The position numbers and the translations under genes are program-made. Below are positions 27,288 to 35,625 of a stretch of DNA of 64,000 nt, piece after piece. The DNA comes from Bacteroidales bacterium (GTDB taxonomy: Bacteria; Bacteroidota; Bacteroidia; Bacteroidales; Muribaculaceae): NCBI GenBank assembly GCA_019416425.1, contig DXXK01000088.1, forward strand, positions 8,354 to 72,353. Direction: 5' to 3'. The notes under the pieces were generated by a model. It ran no database searches. It worked only from the letters and a program-made list of their open reading frames with translations, and was not told the origin of the DNA. The stretch's first letter is position 1, and the number at the start of each line of letters is the position of its first letter.

Positions 27288-28127
27288 TTATTTTAGTTCT
27301 GATTCAATGTCCTCTATTGATGGCAGAGAACTCTTGAATTCGTCGGGAATGAATTTAGTGAGCTGAAATTCCGCCACCCCGATAGGTTGCGATGATGACT
27401 CAAGGGCATATTGGGCAAGTACATTATCTTTATCCTTGCATATCAGCAAACCAATCGTGGGGTTGTCCTGCTCGGTTCTAAGTATGTGATTTACCGCCGT
27501 CATGTAAGTGCCGAGTTGTCCAATATCTCCGGCTCCGAATATGCCGGTCTTAACCTCGATTACACAGTAGGCGTGCAATTTTATGTTATAAAACAGCAAA
27601 TCAATGAATTGTTCGGTATGCCCTACCTTAAGGCGGTATTCTTCACCGACGTAAGCGAACCCGGAGCCAAGTTCGAGTAGGAAACGGGAGATATTTGACA
27701 TAAGCGCTTTTTTCAGTTCCCTTTCTTTGTACGGCTCAGCCATTTCAGTAAAGTCGAAAATATATGGGTCTTTTGTCAGTTCCTGAGCAAGATCGCTGTC
27801 AGGAGCGGGTAACAACCGGGAGAAACTTGTCAACGCTTTGCCCTGACGCAGATGTAGACTGGTGTCAATAAATGTTTTCAGTACATTTCTCGACCATCCT
27901 TCTTCGACCACCTTATGAGCGTAGAATAAAGCGATTGCTTGTTCTCCGCTTTCGAAATATTTATCTATCAGAGTGCAATGATGTCCCCAAGGAACAGAGA
28001 AGATGATTTCATCATTGGTTGCTTGAGATGTGCCGATAACTTGTTGGCATATCTCGGTTTTAGAATTGCCAACAAGTTGTTGGCAATTTGTAGGCAGTTC
28101 ACTGTAAAGAAGATACATCTTCTTCAT
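27288..28127 (-). CDS. DUF1016 (YhcG-type) PD-(D/E)XK nuclease-like protein, C-terminal part
   Basis: 279 residues holding the C-terminal nuclease-like domain of the DUF1016/YhcG family: SVPWGHHCTLIDK, SRFLLELGSGFAYVGEEYRL, then the active-site pattern IDLLFYNIKLHAYCVIEVKTG with the D and E-x-K of PD-(D/E)XK. Normally one protein of about 340-380 residues includes the N-terminal domain that here is encoded by the preceding gene. The start ATG overlaps the stop of that gene in ATGA, so translation may be coupled, or the pair may be one gene split by a one-base deletion. A 23-base perfect palindrome (28065-28087) lies within its coding sequence. Role: probably accessory defence or restriction-related; not proven. 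Confidence 0.8.
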   Translation of the reverse strand: MKKMYLLYSELPTNCQQLVGNSKTEICQQVIGTSQATNDEIIFSVPWGHHCTLIDKYFESGEQAIALFYAHKVVEEGWSRNVLKTFIDTSLHLRQGKALTSFSRLLPAPDSDLAQELTKDPYIFDFTEMAEPYKERELKKALMSNISRFLLELGSGFAYVGEEYRLKVGHTEQFIDLLFYNIKLHAYCVIEVKTGIFGAGDIGQLGTYMTAVNHILRTEQDNPTIGLLICKDKDNVLAQYALESSSQPIGVAEFQLTKFIPDEFKSSLPSIEDIESELK

Positions 28128-28384
28128 ATATGTAGATTCTGCCGTGAAAAGCCCTTGGCTTCCGGTATGGCTGCCTTCAGATCCTGACTGAGGTTTTGAT
28201 AGAATCCGCTTCCATAAACATTCTCGGCATTACGAGCCACGATGTCACGACCGAGCGTCCAGTAGAAGCGCAACATCTCTCGATTTACTTGCGTAGCAGC
28301 CTTGATCTGGCTGCTGCGGTATCGTTCTTTTAGCTCCTGTATCCACCGGGAGTATTCGGCATCGGTCTTAATCAGTTTGCTCAT
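28124..28384 (-). CDS. DUF1016 N-terminal domain, split gene
   Basis: 86 residues from ATG at 28384 (an upstream ATG at 28417 would start within about 10 bases of the promoter -7 box). The sequence has the usual N-terminal block of DUF1016 proteins: ELKERYRSSQIKAATQVNRE, LRFYWTLGRDI and LSQDLKAAIPEAKGFSRQNL. It stops at TGA exactly where intact family members continue into the nuclease domain (NLHY-MKKMYLLYS). TAACTTTG on the minus strand at 28426-28433 with TTG about 22 bases upstream is its likely promoter. Confidence 0.75.
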   Translation of the reverse strand: MSKLIKTDAEYSRWIQELKERYRSSQIKAATQVNREMLRFYWTLGRDIVARNAENVYGSGFYQNLSQDLKAAIPEAKGFSRQNLHI

Positions 28385-28571
28385 GTTGGATATGGTGATT
28401 GGCGATTTTCGCCGCATTATAATTACAAAGTTACAAAATTATTTGAAAATAAAGACAATTAAATGAAGATATGTAATTGATTCGAGGTGCAGGTGGTTGC
28501 TATAAGTGACACTTTCTTGGCATGTTGTTGACTATTTGACGCATTTGTGTCATTACTTAATATTTTTTGCT

Positions 28572-28579
28572 TAATTTTG
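28572..28579 (+). promoter_or_regulatory. Candidate -7 box for the alpha-galactosidase gene
   Basis: TAATTTTG fits TAnnTTTG and lies 76 bases before the ATG; the nearest upstream TTG is at 24 bases, longer than usual, consistent with regulated expression. Confidence 0.4.
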
Positions 28580-28655
28580 CCATCGAGAATTTAAGGATTG
28601 AAGCGTTTTAATCGGCTTCTGTAGTTGTTCCCTTAGAAATCAATACGTTTTCAGA

Positions 28656-30866
28656 ATGTTAGGAAATAAGATTGTTAGTACATTGTTGTTGGCTTTTGTC
28701 GTACCGGTCTTCGGAGTTGCCGGTACCACAAAAGTAAATGTATCCACACCTTCCACCTCGCTGGTGCTCGATGCTCAGAAGGACAAGAAACTGTCCATCC
28801 TGTATTACGGCACACGTCTGGATGACGCCGGAGTGCAGGCATTGGATTATACCGGTACCAAGGCTATGGATGCTTATCCGGTATATGGTATAAACCCGGA
28901 GCATGAAAGCGCCATGAGCGTAACTCATGCCGACGGCAACATGACCCTGGACATGGTGGTCGACACAGTCGAGACCCGCAAGGACGCCGACGGTACGGTT
29001 ACCGTAATCACGCTGCGCGACATGGTCTATCCCTTCACGGTCCGCGTAAATTACCGTACGTTCGACGGCAGCGACGTGATCGAGACCTGGACGGAGACTG
29101 TCCATAATGAAAAGAAACCGGTGACGCTCCTGCAATATGCCTCAGGTTATCTGCCTGTGCGTTACGGCGACGTATGGCTGTCCAGCCTTTATGGCTCATG
29201 GGCCAACGAGACCCGGCTTGAGGAGGCTCCTCTGACCCACGGTATGAAGGTGATCAAGAATAAGGATGGAGTAAGAAACTCGCACACTGCCCATGCTGAG
29301 GTGATGCTGTCGCTCGACGGCAAACCGCGTGAGAACGAGGGCCGCGTGATCGGCGCAGCTCTGGAGTACGGAGGTAACTACAAACTCCGTATCGATACCG
29401 ACGACAGCAACTTCCATCACTTGTTTGCCGGTATCAATGAGGAGAATTCAGCATATAATCTCAAACCGGGCGAGACTTTCACCACACCTCCGCTGGCGCT
29501 GACCTACAGCACCGAGGGGCTGAGTGGCGTAAGCCGTAACTTCCACCGCTGGGGTCGCGAGCATCGTCTGGCACATGGCGACACTCCCCGCAAGATCCTG
29601 CTGAACAGCTGGGAGGGAGTGTATTTCGACATCAACGAGCAGGGTATGGACAACATGATGTCCGACATCGCCTCGATGGGCGGTGAGCTGTTCGTTATGG
29701 ACGATGGCTGGTTCGGCGTGAAGTATCCACGTAACAACGATTCCACGTCGTTGGGCGATTGGACGGTGGATACCCGCAAGCTTCCCGGAGGCATCGATGG
29801 CTTGCTGAAGTCTGCTAAGAAACATGGCGTGAAGTTCGGTATCTGGATCGAGCCGGAGATGACCAACACCATCTCGGAACTGTATGAGAAGCATCCGGAG
29901 TACGTCATCAAGGCTCCGCGTCGCGAGCCGACCAAGGGTCGTGGAGGCACACAGCTGGTGCTGGACCTCTCAAACCCGAAAGTGCAGGATCTGGTATTCA
30001 ATGTAGTCGATACGCTGATGACCAAGTATCCTGAGATCGATTATATCAAGTGGGATGCCAACGCTCCGATTATGGACCATGGATCGCAGTATCTGTCGGC
30101 CGACAATCAGAGCCATCTATACATCGAGTACCACCGAGGACTTCAGAAGGCTCTGGACCGTATCCGCGCCAAATATCCCGACGTGACCATCCAGGCTTGC
30201 GCCAGCGGCGGCGCCCGTGCCAACTGGGGCGTGCTTCCCTGGTTCGACGAGTTCTGGGTTTCCGACAACACCGATGCGCTGCAGCGTGTGTACATGCAGT
30301 GGGGCACAAGCTACTTCTTCCCGGCAATCGCGATGGGCTCGCACATCAGCGCGGCGCCCAACCATCAGACTTTCCGTACCATACCGTTGAAGTACCGTGT
30401 GGATGTGGCTATGAGCGGACGTCTCGGTATGGAGATTCAGCCCAAGAACATGACGGAGGAGGAACGCGACCTGTGCCGCCGGGCTATCGCTGATTATAAG
30501 AAGGTACGTGACGTGGTACAGTTTGGAGACATCTATCGTCTGGTATCTCCTTACGATGGCAAGGGTGTAGCCTCGCTGATGTATGTGGCTCCCGATAAGT
30601 CCAAGTCGGTGTTCTACTGGTGGAAGACCGAGACGTTCGTCAACCAGCAGCTGCCCAAAGTGAAGATGGCCGGCCTGGATCCCGACAGAATGTACCGTGT
30701 GGAGGAACTGAACCGAATCGACAACGAGCCGTTGCCATTCGAAGGCAAGTTGTTCAGAGGCCGTTTCCTGATGGACAATGGCCTGGAGATTCCTCTGGAG
30801 CATAAAGTAGACTACCATAAGCGCACGGCTTACGCCTCCCGCGTCCTCTCCCTCACCGCAGAATAA
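28656..30866 (+). CDS. GH36 alpha-galactosidase, exported
   Basis: 736 residues with a signal peptide (to about FGVAG). Removes alpha-1,6-galactose from galactomannan side chains. The N-terminal beta-supersandwich spans to about residue 300. The catalytic barrel has LFVMDDGWFG, GIWIEPEMTN, YIKWDAN with nucleophile Asp467, CASGGARANWG and WVSDNTDALQR with the acid/base Asp (537 or 540). KWDAN replaces the commoner KWDMN. It has no lipobox, so periplasmic location is likely. Although 1.4 kb away and on the other strand from the AraC gene, its activity completes the mannan route. A strong terminator follows. Confidence 0.93.
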   Translation: MLGNKIVSTLLLAFVVPVFGVAGTTKVNVSTPSTSLVLDAQKDKKLSILYYGTRLDDAGVQALDYTGTKAMDAYPVYGINPEHESAMSVTHADGNMTLDMVVDTVETRKDADGTVTVITLRDMVYPFTVRVNYRTFDGSDVIETWTETVHNEKKPVTLLQYASGYLPVRYGDVWLSSLYGSWANETRLEEAPLTHGMKVIKNKDGVRNSHTAHAEVMLSLDGKPRENEGRVIGAALEYGGNYKLRIDTDDSNFHHLFAGINEENSAYNLKPGETFTTPPLALTYSTEGLSGVSRNFHRWGREHRLAHGDTPRKILLNSWEGVYFDINEQGMDNMMSDIASMGGELFVMDDGWFGVKYPRNNDSTSLGDWTVDTRKLPGGIDGLLKSAKKHGVKFGIWIEPEMTNTISELYEKHPEYVIKAPRREPTKGRGGTQLVLDLSNPKVQDLVFNVVDTLMTKYPEIDYIKWDANAPIMDHGSQYLSADNQSHLYIEYHRGLQKALDRIRAKYPDVTIQACASGGARANWGVLPWFDEFWVSDNTDALQRVYMQWGTSYFFPAIAMGSHISAAPNHQTFRTIPLKYRVDVAMSGRLGMEIQPKNMTEEERDLCRRAIADYKKVRDVVQFGDIYRLVSPYDGKGVASLMYVAPDKSKSVFYWWKTETFVNQQLPKVKMAGLDPDRMYRVEELNRIDNEPLPFEGKLFRGRFLMDNGLEIPLEHKVDYHKRTAYASRVLSLTAE

Positions 30867-30890
30867 GGTCAAACTGCATTATATAAGTAG

Positions 30891-30922
30891 ACGGTTGCGT
30901 CAGCATGGCGCAACCGTTTTTT
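30891..30922 (+). terminator. Rho-independent terminator of the alpha-galactosidase gene
   Basis: Nine-base perfect stem ACGGTTGCG / CGCAACCGT (30891-30899 and 30909-30917), 9-base loop, followed directly by a run of T. Confidence 0.88.
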
Positions 30923-31009
30923 GTGCATGTTGAATCATAGAGAATTCCGTTTTGATATATTCGTGTTTTTTTGTAAATTAGCGGTTGAATAGAACAAAAG
31001 GACCGAAAA

Positions 31010-32569
31010 ATGACAAATCTTTATCCTATAGGCATTCAGAGCTTCGCGGTAATTCGTGAGGAAGGCTTTACATATGTTGACAAGACAGACTTTATTGAAA
31101 AACTTGTCAATAGCGGCAAGTATTATTTCCTGAGTAGACCACGCCGTTTTGGCAAGTCGTTGTTGCTTTCCACTATCGAGGCATTCTATCAGGGACGTAA
31201 GGATCTGTTCCGGGGACTTGCCATCAGCCGTGCCGACCACGACTGGCAACCGCATCCGGTGCTGCATATGGCCATGAACGCCAACATGTGCCAGTCGGTT
31301 AATGATCTGGAGGAGATGATTATCTCCTTTATACATAATCAGGAACTTATATATGGAAGGAACGAGCAATCGGATTCCGTAGTCTTGCGTTTCGGAGCCC
31401 TGATTCGAAGCGCGTATAATAAAACCGGACAGAAGGTGGTCATTCTTATTGATGAATACGACAAGCCATTGCTGGATTCGGTCGGGAAGCCGGATTTGCA
31501 GGATGATATGCGCGTCATATTGAAAGGATTTTATTCCAACCTCAAGAACTGTGACCAGTATATCGAGTTCGCGATGTTGACGGGTGTGTCACGTTTCGGC
31601 AAACTGAGTATCTTTAGCGATCTAAATAATCTGAACGATATATCGCTTTCTGAAGAATACAGTGCAATCTGCGGCATGACGGTCGAGGAAATCAGGTCGA
31701 ATTTCAGCGAGGGCGTACATGAGCTTGCAGATAAGAATGGTATCTCGGACGAACAGGCTTATGCACTGTTGAAGGAGAACTACGACGGCTATCATTTCGC
31801 ACCCGTCTCGCCCGGCATGTACAATCCATTCAGTCTGCTCAAGGCTCTTTATGAGCGCAACATAGGCTCCTACTGGTTCTCGACGGGTACTCCGACTTTT
31901 CTTGCCAACATGATTCGCCGTATGGAGATTGATTTGCGCGATTTGGAGCATACTGAAGAGGAAATTGACAACCTGATGGATGCCTCGTTCGACCTGAGCA
32001 ATACCGTTCCGATAATGTATCAGAGCGGATATCTCACTATCAAGGATTATGATTCCCGCTTCCAGACAGTCATTCTGGATTACCCGAATCGGGAAGTTGA
32101 GCGTGGATTCCTTAATGGTCTGATGAAGATTTTTACTGCCAGTCCGGGCGGTCGCAGCGAATTCGAGTTGAAACGTTTCGTGCGCGATGTCGAAGCCGGA
32201 CGTGTAGATGACTTCATGACTCGGCTCCAGGCACTGTTCAGTGGCTACCACTACGACCAGATGGATCTTGGCAATCTGGAGATGCACTACCGAAACGTGA
32301 TCTATCTGGTGATGAAACTGATGGGGTACTATACCGAGGCCGAGATGAGGACCGCCTCAGGCCGTATCGACCTGGTGGTCAAGACTCCGAGGTATCTATA
32401 CCTGTTTGAGTTCAAGATCAACCGCAGCGCGCAGGATGCCATGGACCAGATCAACAACCGCGACTATCTTCTGCCGTTCCGTGCCGACGGCCGCGAGATC
32501 ATCAAGGTCGGCGCCAATTTTGACGACTCCATCCGCTCAATCACCTCCTGGCTGGTGGAAACTCGATGA
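31010..32569 (+). CDS. AAA-ATPase-like / PD-(D/E)XK nuclease-like protein
   Basis: 519 residues of the AAA-ATPase_like plus PDDEXK_9 family, abundant in Bacteroidales and of unknown cellular role. N-terminal motif FTYVDKT, Walker A-like RPRRFGKSLLL at about 43-53, and Walker B-like VVILIDEYDKPLLD. The C-terminal nuclease-like core is GRIDLVVKTPRYLYLFEFKI (D and E-x-K). Both motif sets look intact. It has no partner gene and ends in a shared terminator with the convergent lyase gene. Confidence 0.9.
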   Translation: MTNLYPIGIQSFAVIREEGFTYVDKTDFIEKLVNSGKYYFLSRPRRFGKSLLLSTIEAFYQGRKDLFRGLAISRADHDWQPHPVLHMAMNANMCQSVNDLEEMIISFIHNQELIYGRNEQSDSVVLRFGALIRSAYNKTGQKVVILIDEYDKPLLDSVGKPDLQDDMRVILKGFYSNLKNCDQYIEFAMLTGVSRFGKLSIFSDLNNLNDISLSEEYSAICGMTVEEIRSNFSEGVHELADKNGISDEQAYALLKENYDGYHFAPVSPGMYNPFSLLKALYERNIGSYWFSTGTPTFLANMIRRMEIDLRDLEHTEEEIDNLMDASFDLSNTVPIMYQSGYLTIKDYDSRFQTVILDYPNREVERGFLNGLMKIFTASPGGRSEFELKRFVRDVEAGRVDDFMTRLQALFSGYHYDQMDLGNLEMHYRNVIYLVMKLMGYYTEAEMRTASGRIDLVVKTPRYLYLFEFKINRSAQDAMDQINNRDYLLPFRADGREIIKVGANFDDSIRSITSWLVETR

Positions 32570-32632
32570 CTTTCTAAGACATCCTTGCTGATAGGAAACC
32601 CTCAGAATCAGATTGAAATTGTTTATAAAAAG

Positions 32633-32662
32633 AGCGCATCTGTCTATCGAGGCAGATGCGCT
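32633..32662. terminator. Hairpin terminator between convergent genes
   Basis: Ten-base stem AGCGCATCTG / CAGATGCGCT with a 10-base loop. On the minus strand it is followed by CTTTTTATAAAC, a U-rich tract, so it mainly serves the lyase-like gene. Confidence 0.8.
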
Positions 32663-32682
32663 GTGGTATCTGGGGTTATGAG

Positions 32683-35487
32683 TCAGCGGATAATGAATTT
32701 ACGGCCGTTGCGCACATACAGGCCAGAAGGCAACGCCTGCGGGTCTGTGCCGCAGTAGATGCCGGTTAGGTTGTAGATAGGTGCCTCCGTTTCGTTATCC
32801 GGTTCGGAATTCTCAACGTTGTCGATGCCGGAACTCTTCATCTCCTCTATGTTTCGGAACGTCTTGACCCAATATACTGTGATTCTGTCCGAGGTCTGAG
32901 CGTTGCCGAAACGAAGCTGTATAGGCAACGCCTTCATCTCCTTCGGGTCCAGTATGGTCTTGGGCTCGCCTTTGCTGTTCTGGAATGATCCCGACGTCAG
33001 GTCGTAATAGATGATGTCCCCGTATTTGGCATAGGTGTTGAATCCGTTGTTCCAGGAATTGGCTCCGGAATAGAGGGCTGTCTCTACGTTTGCAGGTATA
33101 TCCATCCTGAAAGCAAGAATGGGATAGTTGCCGGCATGGAACGGGAAACTCCATTTACGTGCCAGTCGAGCGGTTCCAGCGGCATTGGGTGTGATCACCA
33201 TATCGCCTCCCGTGAATTCGGAGGTGCCGTTGCTGCCGGGAATATTCCATTCGCATGTTTCCTGATCCTCGAACGAATCATCAAGATGTCCCCATTCAAT
33301 ACCTACAGGGTCGGAGGTATAGGTCTTGTCGGCTGTCTGGATGCGCAGCCAGTAGGTATAGGCCGGATCCGAGGCCTCCAAAGTGTTGTCTGTAAACTCA
33401 CCGCGAGTGTTGTCCTCGGACACGACTACGGCGTCAGCTATCTCGGATGTGGTGCTCCTGAGCAGGTCGATTTTCTCAGGCAGAATACCCGTATAGCTCC
33501 AGTCGGCCTCGAATGTCTTCTCCTTGTTGTTGAGAGAACCGTTGAACACGATTTCTTTTTCCAGCGATGTGTTGAGTCTGGTTCTTATTTCTGCGATGCG
33601 TGCGTCGGCGGCATCGCCTTTCACATAGAGGCGCAGAACGCATGCTCCGGCAGGAAAAGCGACTTTGGGTATCACAAGCTCGACATATCCGTTGTTGGCA
33701 GACGATGAAGCATATATCGGATCGCCGCCGTCCACAGCAGCGCCTAAGGTAATTCCCTTCGGAGCCTTGACCTTGACAACGACATCGTATGTGTCGTTGA
33801 TCGGTGATGCAACAGTGTAGTTCATCCACTCTCCGTCACGGCAATCCGTCACGGTCCAGATGTTTCCGTCCTTGACCAACGCCACGCCGCCGTCGGGACG
33901 ATAGTCAGTAGCAGCGGCTGCGTTGATCTTATGATATGTATGGCCTTCGCCGTCCTCGCTCAGGTTGTAATAGTCGTAGTCCACCGCGGCAATGGTGCCT
34001 GGTATGCGGTGGATGCCTGACTTGCGGGTACCTTCAGCGTAGGTCACAGGGTCGCCGGCCATCCATACGCCCAATGTCTTGGTCAGTGTGCCCCAGCCGT
34101 TCCATTCATACTTATGCGGCATCGAGTTGATGCTTTCGGGGCCGTATTTCTCGAAAGTGTAGTCACGTGTACGTCGCAGCCATCTGGTGGCAGGCTCGTC
34201 AAGTCCGGCGCGCACGGTGTAGTGGGCATAGGCGCTCTCGCGCGATCCGATGTTCGGGATATCGTTGGCGCGGAGCTTGGGATTGATCTTGAGCGACTCC
34301 CAGCGTCCGCTGCGGCACTTGATGCGGAGGTACATCTCGTTCTCCAGTGTCGCCTCATCGGGGTTGGTTGTCACTCCGACCGGTTCCCACGGCGTCAACT
34401 GGTCAGGATAGGTCTGAAGATACGACAGGTTATATTTGTAGTTGAACTCGATGCCTTTCAGCAGACGGTTGTCCAGCAGTGAGTAGAAACGGTCGCCCTG
34501 GTTCCAGGCGATCTCGGCGAACTCGATGTATTTGTGTAGTCCGCACAGCACATGCGCCTGGTCGCGCGATGATTCCTGGCACTGTCCGTTGGGGTAGATG
34601 TAGTTTCCCAGAAGCTCGTCGTAGCCGTAATCCTCGATCTCGTTGCTGCGCTTGCCTCCGTTGCTGTCATAGACGTTCTGGTACTCGTCGCTGTCGGAAT
34701 TGGGCTTGGTGCCCGTCAACGGAGGACCGGCAGGATAGGGCAGGTCGTCAGCGCGATGTTTCAGTCCGGACACGTAGCGGAGCGCGCGGTCGTAGATAAG
34801 TTCGTTGTCAAGGTACACACCCATTGCCAGCATACCCAGCATGCCGAACATCCCCTGATTACCGTAACGGCCCGGATCGCCGTTGAAGATGTTCCAGTAG
34901 AAGGTGATACCGTTCTTGGAATCGTCGCCGTTGGCGTACTTGGCATGGACATCCTCCGTGTTGGAATAGTAGGGATATGTCAGCATGTCCTTGAATTTCT
35001 GCTGTTCGGCCGGATCCCAGCCGTCATAGTCCCGCATCAGTTCCGCGGCCTCGATCAACAGGTTGATCTGTCCTGCTCCCAAGGCGGCGGTTCCGGCGGA
35101 GCCTACATTGGTGTAATGGTTGTTGGCGTTCAGGAAGGCAACGGCTTTGTCGGCGTAGCGGCGGTCGCCTGTAATCTTCCAGATCAGGGCCAAGTCGTGG
35201 GCACAGCGACCGTCAGTTCCGATGTAGTCCTGAGTCTTGCCCGACGGGATGGCGGTGCCGCGGTCCTTGACGTTGCGGTCCAGCCGGGTGAATTCATTGT
35301 TGAGCAGATTCTGGAAGGTGGTGTAATAGGGTTCCACCTTGGCCTCGACCATGGCCTTCATCCGGTCCAGCTGTCCCTGCGTGTAGCTGATGCCCGGATG
35401 TACGAACTCCCTGGCAGTTGCGTTGAGGCAACATGCCGTCATCAATGCGATGAGAAATGAAATTTCCTTGATTCTGTTTTTAAGCAT
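32683..35487 (-). CDS. Alginate-lyase-fold polysaccharide lyase with CBM and C-terminal tail
   Basis: 934 residues. Signal peptide to about NATA; residues about 27-470 are an alginate-lyase-type (alpha/alpha)-barrel region (FVHPGISYTQGQLDRMKAMV, YFSNT-like HAKYANGDD, GNQGMFGMLGMLAMGVYLDN). Residues about 500-600 look like a CBM6/35-type module (GTIAAVDYDYYN, YHKINAAAATDYRPDGGV). The rest is beta-rich and ends with IYNLTGIYCGTDPQALPSGLYVRNGRKFIIR-like tail split as NLTG...GLYV.NGRK, which is similar to C-terminal sorting tails of Prevotella-type secreted proteins. Substrate probably a uronic-acid polysaccharide; not certain. Divergent from a heparinase II/III-like gene 138 bases away. Confidence 0.78.
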   Translation of the reverse strand: MLKNRIKEISFLIALMTACCLNATAREFVHPGISYTQGQLDRMKAMVEAKVEPYYTTFQNLLNNEFTRLDRNVKDRGTAIPSGKTQDYIGTDGRCAHDLALIWKITGDRRYADKAVAFLNANNHYTNVGSAGTAALGAGQINLLIEAAELMRDYDGWDPAEQQKFKDMLTYPYYSNTEDVHAKYANGDDSKNGITFYWNIFNGDPGRYGNQGMFGMLGMLAMGVYLDNELIYDRALRYVSGLKHRADDLPYPAGPPLTGTKPNSDSDEYQNVYDSNGGKRSNEIEDYGYDELLGNYIYPNGQCQESSRDQAHVLCGLHKYIEFAEIAWNQGDRFYSLLDNRLLKGIEFNYKYNLSYLQTYPDQLTPWEPVGVTTNPDEATLENEMYLRIKCRSGRWESLKINPKLRANDIPNIGSRESAYAHYTVRAGLDEPATRWLRRTRDYTFEKYGPESINSMPHKYEWNGWGTLTKTLGVWMAGDPVTYAEGTRKSGIHRIPGTIAAVDYDYYNLSEDGEGHTYHKINAAAATDYRPDGGVALVKDGNIWTVTDCRDGEWMNYTVASPINDTYDVVVKVKAPKGITLGAAVDGGDPIYASSSANNGYVELVIPKVAFPAGACVLRLYVKGDAADARIAEIRTRLNTSLEKEIVFNGSLNNKEKTFEADWSYTGILPEKIDLLRSTTSEIADAVVVSEDNTRGEFTDNTLEASDPAYTYWLRIQTADKTYTSDPVGIEWGHLDDSFEDQETCEWNIPGSNGTSEFTGGDMVITPNAAGTARLARKWSFPFHAGNYPILAFRMDIPANVETALYSGANSWNNGFNTYAKYGDIIYYDLTSGSFQNSKGEPKTILDPKEMKALPIQLRFGNAQTSDRITVYWVKTFRNIEEMKSSGIDNVENSEPDNETEAPIYNLTGIYCGTDPQALPSGLYVRNGRKFIIR

Positions 35488-35625
35488 TTTTGAGTGTATA
35501 AGTTATAGTCCTCGTATTATTGTTACAGAGAATTAAGTTGATGCACTCTATCGGAATGGCAGATATTTTGTAATTTTGTATCGCAGATATCGTCACGACG
35601 ATATACACAGCTATAGGTAAAGTCT

